33,832 bases of DNA from Desulfurococcaceae archaeon (lineage in GTDB: Archaea > Thermoproteota > Thermoprotei_A > Sulfolobales > NBVN01), in NCBI GenBank assembly GCA_020833255.1, contig JAJHQR010000012.1, positions 1 through 33,832 on the forward strand. Direction: 5' to 3'. A model generated the notes under the pieces. The model saw only the letters and a list, made by a program, of their open reading frames with translations, was not told the DNA's origin and ran no database searches. The number at the start of each line of letters is the position of its first letter. Positions within the stretch are counted from its first letter, which is position 1. Shown one piece after another: positions 31,621-33,832 of this stretch. A program made the position numbers and the translations under genes.

Positions 31621-32940
31621 CTAAGGGAGCTGACCCTCCCTCAGTAAGTACTCTAGCGGTACGTACACGTACCCGGTCCCGTAGTTTAGCTCGTAGAAAA
31701 GCTCGTATAAGGCTCTCTCCAGGGCCCAAGCCTTAAGAGAGTTTATGAATACTCCCTCATCATTAAGTCCTTGAATTTCCTGCAAGCTCGTGTTCCTTAA
31801 GTACTCTCTTAGTAGGGCGTTGAAGACCGTGTCCTGCCATTCGAGAGCCTCACTACCTAGCTCGCGTTCCTTGACGAATTCGTGGAAGACTTCCGCTAAG
31901 CTCTTCTTCCTCGCCTCCGCGTAAGCGAACATCGCCACGTAGTGGAGGGATCTTAACAAGCATGCGAGATCTCTCGACGCCGTCTCCAAGACAGACCTCC
32001 TCCGCCCTGTCCTGCCTGGTTCCCCCTCAAAATCTATTAATGTGAAGTTCTCGCCATCGTAGAGTGTTTGAGCTAGGTGTAGGTCTCCGTGAGTTCTAAT
32101 AAGCCTTAGACCACGCAACTCATTAAGACTCCTCTCCAGCCTGTCCAGCGAGTACTCTATAACGTGCGTCACGTCAACCCCTAACTCAACCCCCAGCTTC
32201 CTCAAGGATTCTCGAGCCTTAACTTCCTGGGATCTCAAGTCACTTAACCAAGCATCAACTACCTCGTCCGTCGCTTCCCTAGGAGAGCACCACTCCTCAT
32301 CACATAAACTCATGGCTTCGTGGAATAACGCGACCACCTTACCTAGCTCGCGCGCCTTAACCTCTATATCGTCTCTCACGCCCTCCCTGAAGTACCTGAG
32401 AGCGCTGAGGTAGAAAGGCATGCCGCCATCCCCCACAGACTCCACGTACCTAGTCATTACCGCGACCACCACACCCCCTAGCAAAACCTCTAAAGCTAGT
32501 TTAGGCGAGTAGGGGAACCCCCTCCTAGACAAATACCTGAGGAATCTGGGCTCACTTAACTCCGGGGAGAACGTCCTGTAGCCTTTCAAGACATACTTCC
32601 TACCACCTACCTCAACAACCGATATCACGTTAGTCCAGGCGGTGGGCAAGGCCTTAACCACTACCTGACCCTCCGGGAACTCATCGTATTTCCTGACCTC
32701 AAGCAACCCCCCACCACTAATCAAGTTCTTAACGTACTCGACCGTATACTCGCCCTCAACGTACTCGCCGCCCTTAATCGTCACAGGCGCGAAGACCTGC
32801 AACGACCTAACCTTTATTAGAAACCCTTTAAGACCCTCCCCTAGGTTGAGGGTGATTATCTCGTCCGGCGGCACCCCCTTGAGGGGGTACCACCTCCTAC
32901 CCAAAACCCACTCAACGACCTCGTCCCCGCAGCAAGCCAT
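31621..32940 (-). CDS. Maltokinase/aminoglycoside-phosphotransferase-fold kinase
   Basis: About 439 residues from ATG 32940. N-terminal maltokinase-type cap with WVLGRRWYPLKG, a middle segment with RFLRYLSRRGFPYSPKL, then the kinase catalytic loop RTHGDLHLAQTL and metal motif TLIDFEGEPGR. These are features of Mak1/Pep2-type maltokinases, which phosphorylate maltose to maltose 1-phosphate. The frame stays open to 33057, but the extra 39 residues are low-complexity (Ser/Pro/Thr) and lie over the divergent GH57 start, so ATG 32940, with TTATATTTC about 34 bases upstream, is preferred. Its divergent GH57 neighbour points to alpha-glucan metabolism. Confidence 0.78.
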   Translation of the reverse strand: MACCGDEVVEWVLGRRWYPLKGVPPDEIITLNLGEGLKGFLIKVRSLQVFAPVTIKGGEYVEGEYTVEYVKNLISGGGLLEVRKYDEFPEGQVVVKALPTAWTNVISVVEVGGRKYVLKGYRTFSPELSEPRFLRYLSRRGFPYSPKLALEVLLGGVVVAVMTRYVESVGDGGMPFYLSALRYFREGVRDDIEVKARELGKVVALFHEAMSLCDEEWCSPREATDEVVDAWLSDLRSQEVKARESLRKLGVELGVDVTHVIEYSLDRLERSLNELRGLRLIRTHGDLHLAQTLYDGENFTLIDFEGEPGRTGRRRSVLETASRDLACLLRSLHYVAMFAYAEARKKSLAEVFHEFVKERELGSEALEWQDTVFNALLREYLRNTSLQEIQGLNDEGVFINSLKAWALERALYELFYELNYGTGYVYVPLEYLLREGQLP

Positions 32941-32952
32941 CCACACACCACC

Positions 32953-32978
32953 TAATAAATTACGTCGTGAAATATAAT
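32953..32978. promoter_or_regulatory. Interleaved divergent promoters (maltokinase / GH57)
   Basis: Two AT boxes lie in a 50-base gap. TAATAAATTA (32953-32962) would drive GH57 rightward from near 32983. AAATATAAT (32970-32978), read leftward as ATTATATTT, would drive the kinase from near 32948. Each box lies on the far side of the other, so the two core promoters interlock and may compete. Confidence 0.4.
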
Positions 32979-32989
32979 CTGGTGTGTTG

Positions 32990-33832
32990 ATGTTGGGTGT
33001 GGACGGGCGTGAAGGGGTTGAGGACGCGTGCGTGTTGGGGAGGAAGCCTGTCTTCATATTCGTTATCCACTTCCACCAACCGGTAGGTCAGTTAGGTGAG
33101 GTTCTTGAGAGACTATTCGAGAACAGTTATAAGCCTTTAATGAACACGCTCATGAAGTACCGCGCGCCCGTAGCCCTACACTTCTCAGGCCCCCTACTCT
33201 TATACGCTAAAGAACACTACCCAGACTTCCTAGAACTCGTTAGGAAGTCCGGTGATTTAGGGTTTCCGGAATTCGTCGGAGGCGCTTACTCTGAAGCAAT
33301 ACTCCCGCTAATACCTATCGAGGACCGTGTCGAGCAAGTCAGGAAATACAAGGATCTTTTCAGGAAGTTAATCGGTGATTACCCGCTCAAAGGTTTCTGG
33401 CTGCCTGAGAGGTTCTGGGATCAAACAATACCTTCAGTGATAAGTAGGTTCGGGTACGAGTACGTCTTCGTCGACGACCAACTACTCTACTCGAAGGGCA
33501 TGAAGTGGGGTGATAGCAAGTATTTATGGGTAACTGAGGACTCGGGAAAGCCTATCAAGCTATTCTTCATAGATACTGAGATCAGGTATAAGCTGCCTTG
33601 GTCCCCGATACCTGAGGTAGTGGAGTACATAACCAGGATCTCAGGGCTTGAGGGACGTCCTTACGTCTTGTGGGGTAGTGACGCGGAGAAGTTCGGCGAG
33701 TGGAGGCCGTGGGACGTTACCGGCAGGTGGCTTGAGGAATTCCTTCAAATCTCGGCGAGGAACGACAAGTACTGTATTCTAAGACCTAAGGATTACTTAG
33801 GTCTGGGGGTCCCTAGAGGGCTTACTTACCTG
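32990..33832 (+). CDS. GH57 glycoside hydrolase (4-alpha-glucanotransferase/amylase type), 3' truncated by window edge
   Basis: 281 codons visible with no stop before the window end. GH57 regions: IHFHQPVGQ (region 1), HFSGPLLL and GGAYSEAILPLIP (region 2 area), GFWLPERFWDQ with the likely nucleophile Glu (region 3) and WGSDAEKFGEW with the likely acid/base Asp (region 4). This is the pattern of the Thermococcus 4-alpha-glucanotransferase branch of GH57. ATG 32990 follows GGTGTG; GTG 32999 and 32984 are alternatives. It acts on starch/glycogen-like alpha-1,4-glucans. Divergent from the maltokinase-like gene. Confidence 0.85.
   Translation, partial: MLGVDGREGVEDACVLGRKPVFIFVIHFHQPVGQLGEVLERLFENSYKPLMNTLMKYRAPVALHFSGPLLLYAKEHYPDFLELVRKSGDLGFPEFVGGAYSEAILPLIPIEDRVEQVRKYKDLFRKLIGDYPLKGFWLPERFWDQTIPSVISRFGYEYVFVDDQLLYSKGMKWGDSKYLWVTEDSGKPIKLFFIDTEIRYKLPWSPIPEVVEYITRISGLEGRPYVLWGSDAEKFGEWRPWDVTGRWLEEFLQISARNDKYCILRPKDYLGLGVPRGLTYL

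Noticed and set aside
31493-31729. Open frame on the minus strand across the Cas4-like/kinase junction.
   Set aside because: It lies in shifted frames over two well-supported genes and has no start signal or recognisable domain.
32941-33057. N-terminal extension of the maltokinase-like protein.
   Set aside because: Low-complexity, lies over the divergent GH57 start, and good promoter spacing exists for ATG 32940.

Overview
The window looks like a chromosomal segment of a hyperthermophilic crenarchaeon (Thermoproteia, probably Desulfurococcales or a close relative). The evidence is archaeal-type PheS/PheT, a Hel308 helicase, an ADP-forming acyl-CoA ligase subunit, pyruvate phosphate dikinase, TATA boxes 20-35 bases before start codons with little or no leader, very frequent TTG and GTG starts, and AGG/AGA/ATA-rich codon use. 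Genes are tightly packed on both strands. I see no insertion sequence, CRISPR array, prophage or rRNA operon. The organism assignment is inference from gene content.

Layout. 1-770: the start of a leftward gene cut by the window edge, and a divergent membrane-anchored BP74-domain protein. 842-4195: a leftward four-gene operon with the order and subunit sizes of the heteromeric dye-linked L-proline dehydrogenase (PdhA-F-X-B). 4300-6447: rightward ADP-forming acyl-CoA synthetase subunit and PHP phosphoesterase. 6371-7690: leftward B12-binding/radical SAM protein. 7796-9916: Hel308. 9893-13046: leftward pheS-pheT. 13120-13755: unknown rightward gene. 13765-15707: leftward flippase-like membrane protein, DUF59 and MoaB. 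15835-18146: rightward trio of a degenerate HMG-CoA-synthase-like protein, a thiolase and a DUF35 OB/Zn-ribbon protein. 18198-18557: stand-alone tRNA-binding OB protein. 18578-21505: leftward PPDK. 21621-21689: an isolated 5' half of initiator tRNA-Met. 21729-24963: leftward DUF1152 protein, sugar-phosphate nucleotidyltransferase and ROK hexokinase. 25016-28154: divergent metal ABC transporter (ATPase leftward; binding protein, permease and NikR-like regulator rightward) around one palindromic operator/promoter. 28166-30811: leftward coiled-coil protein, RibB and MFS transporter. 30899-31528: Cas4-like nuclease. 31621-32940: leftward maltokinase-like protein. 32990-end: divergent GH57 glucanotransferase/amylase, truncated by the window.

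How the genes fit together. Carbon metabolism dominates: proline/amine oxidation, ADP-forming acyl-CoA synthesis, thiolase chemistry, PEP/pyruvate interconversion by PPDK, sugar phosphorylation and activation (ROK plus nucleotidyltransferase) and alpha-glucan turnover (GH57 plus maltokinase). The most unusual item is the lone 5' half of initiator tRNA-Met, which ends exactly at the canonical 37/38 splice position with no 3' half in the window. This suggests a split, trans-spliced tRNA gene. The second is the HMGS-like protein, which sits where the catalytic HMG-CoA synthase normally sits but lacks recognisable catalytic Cys and His motifs.
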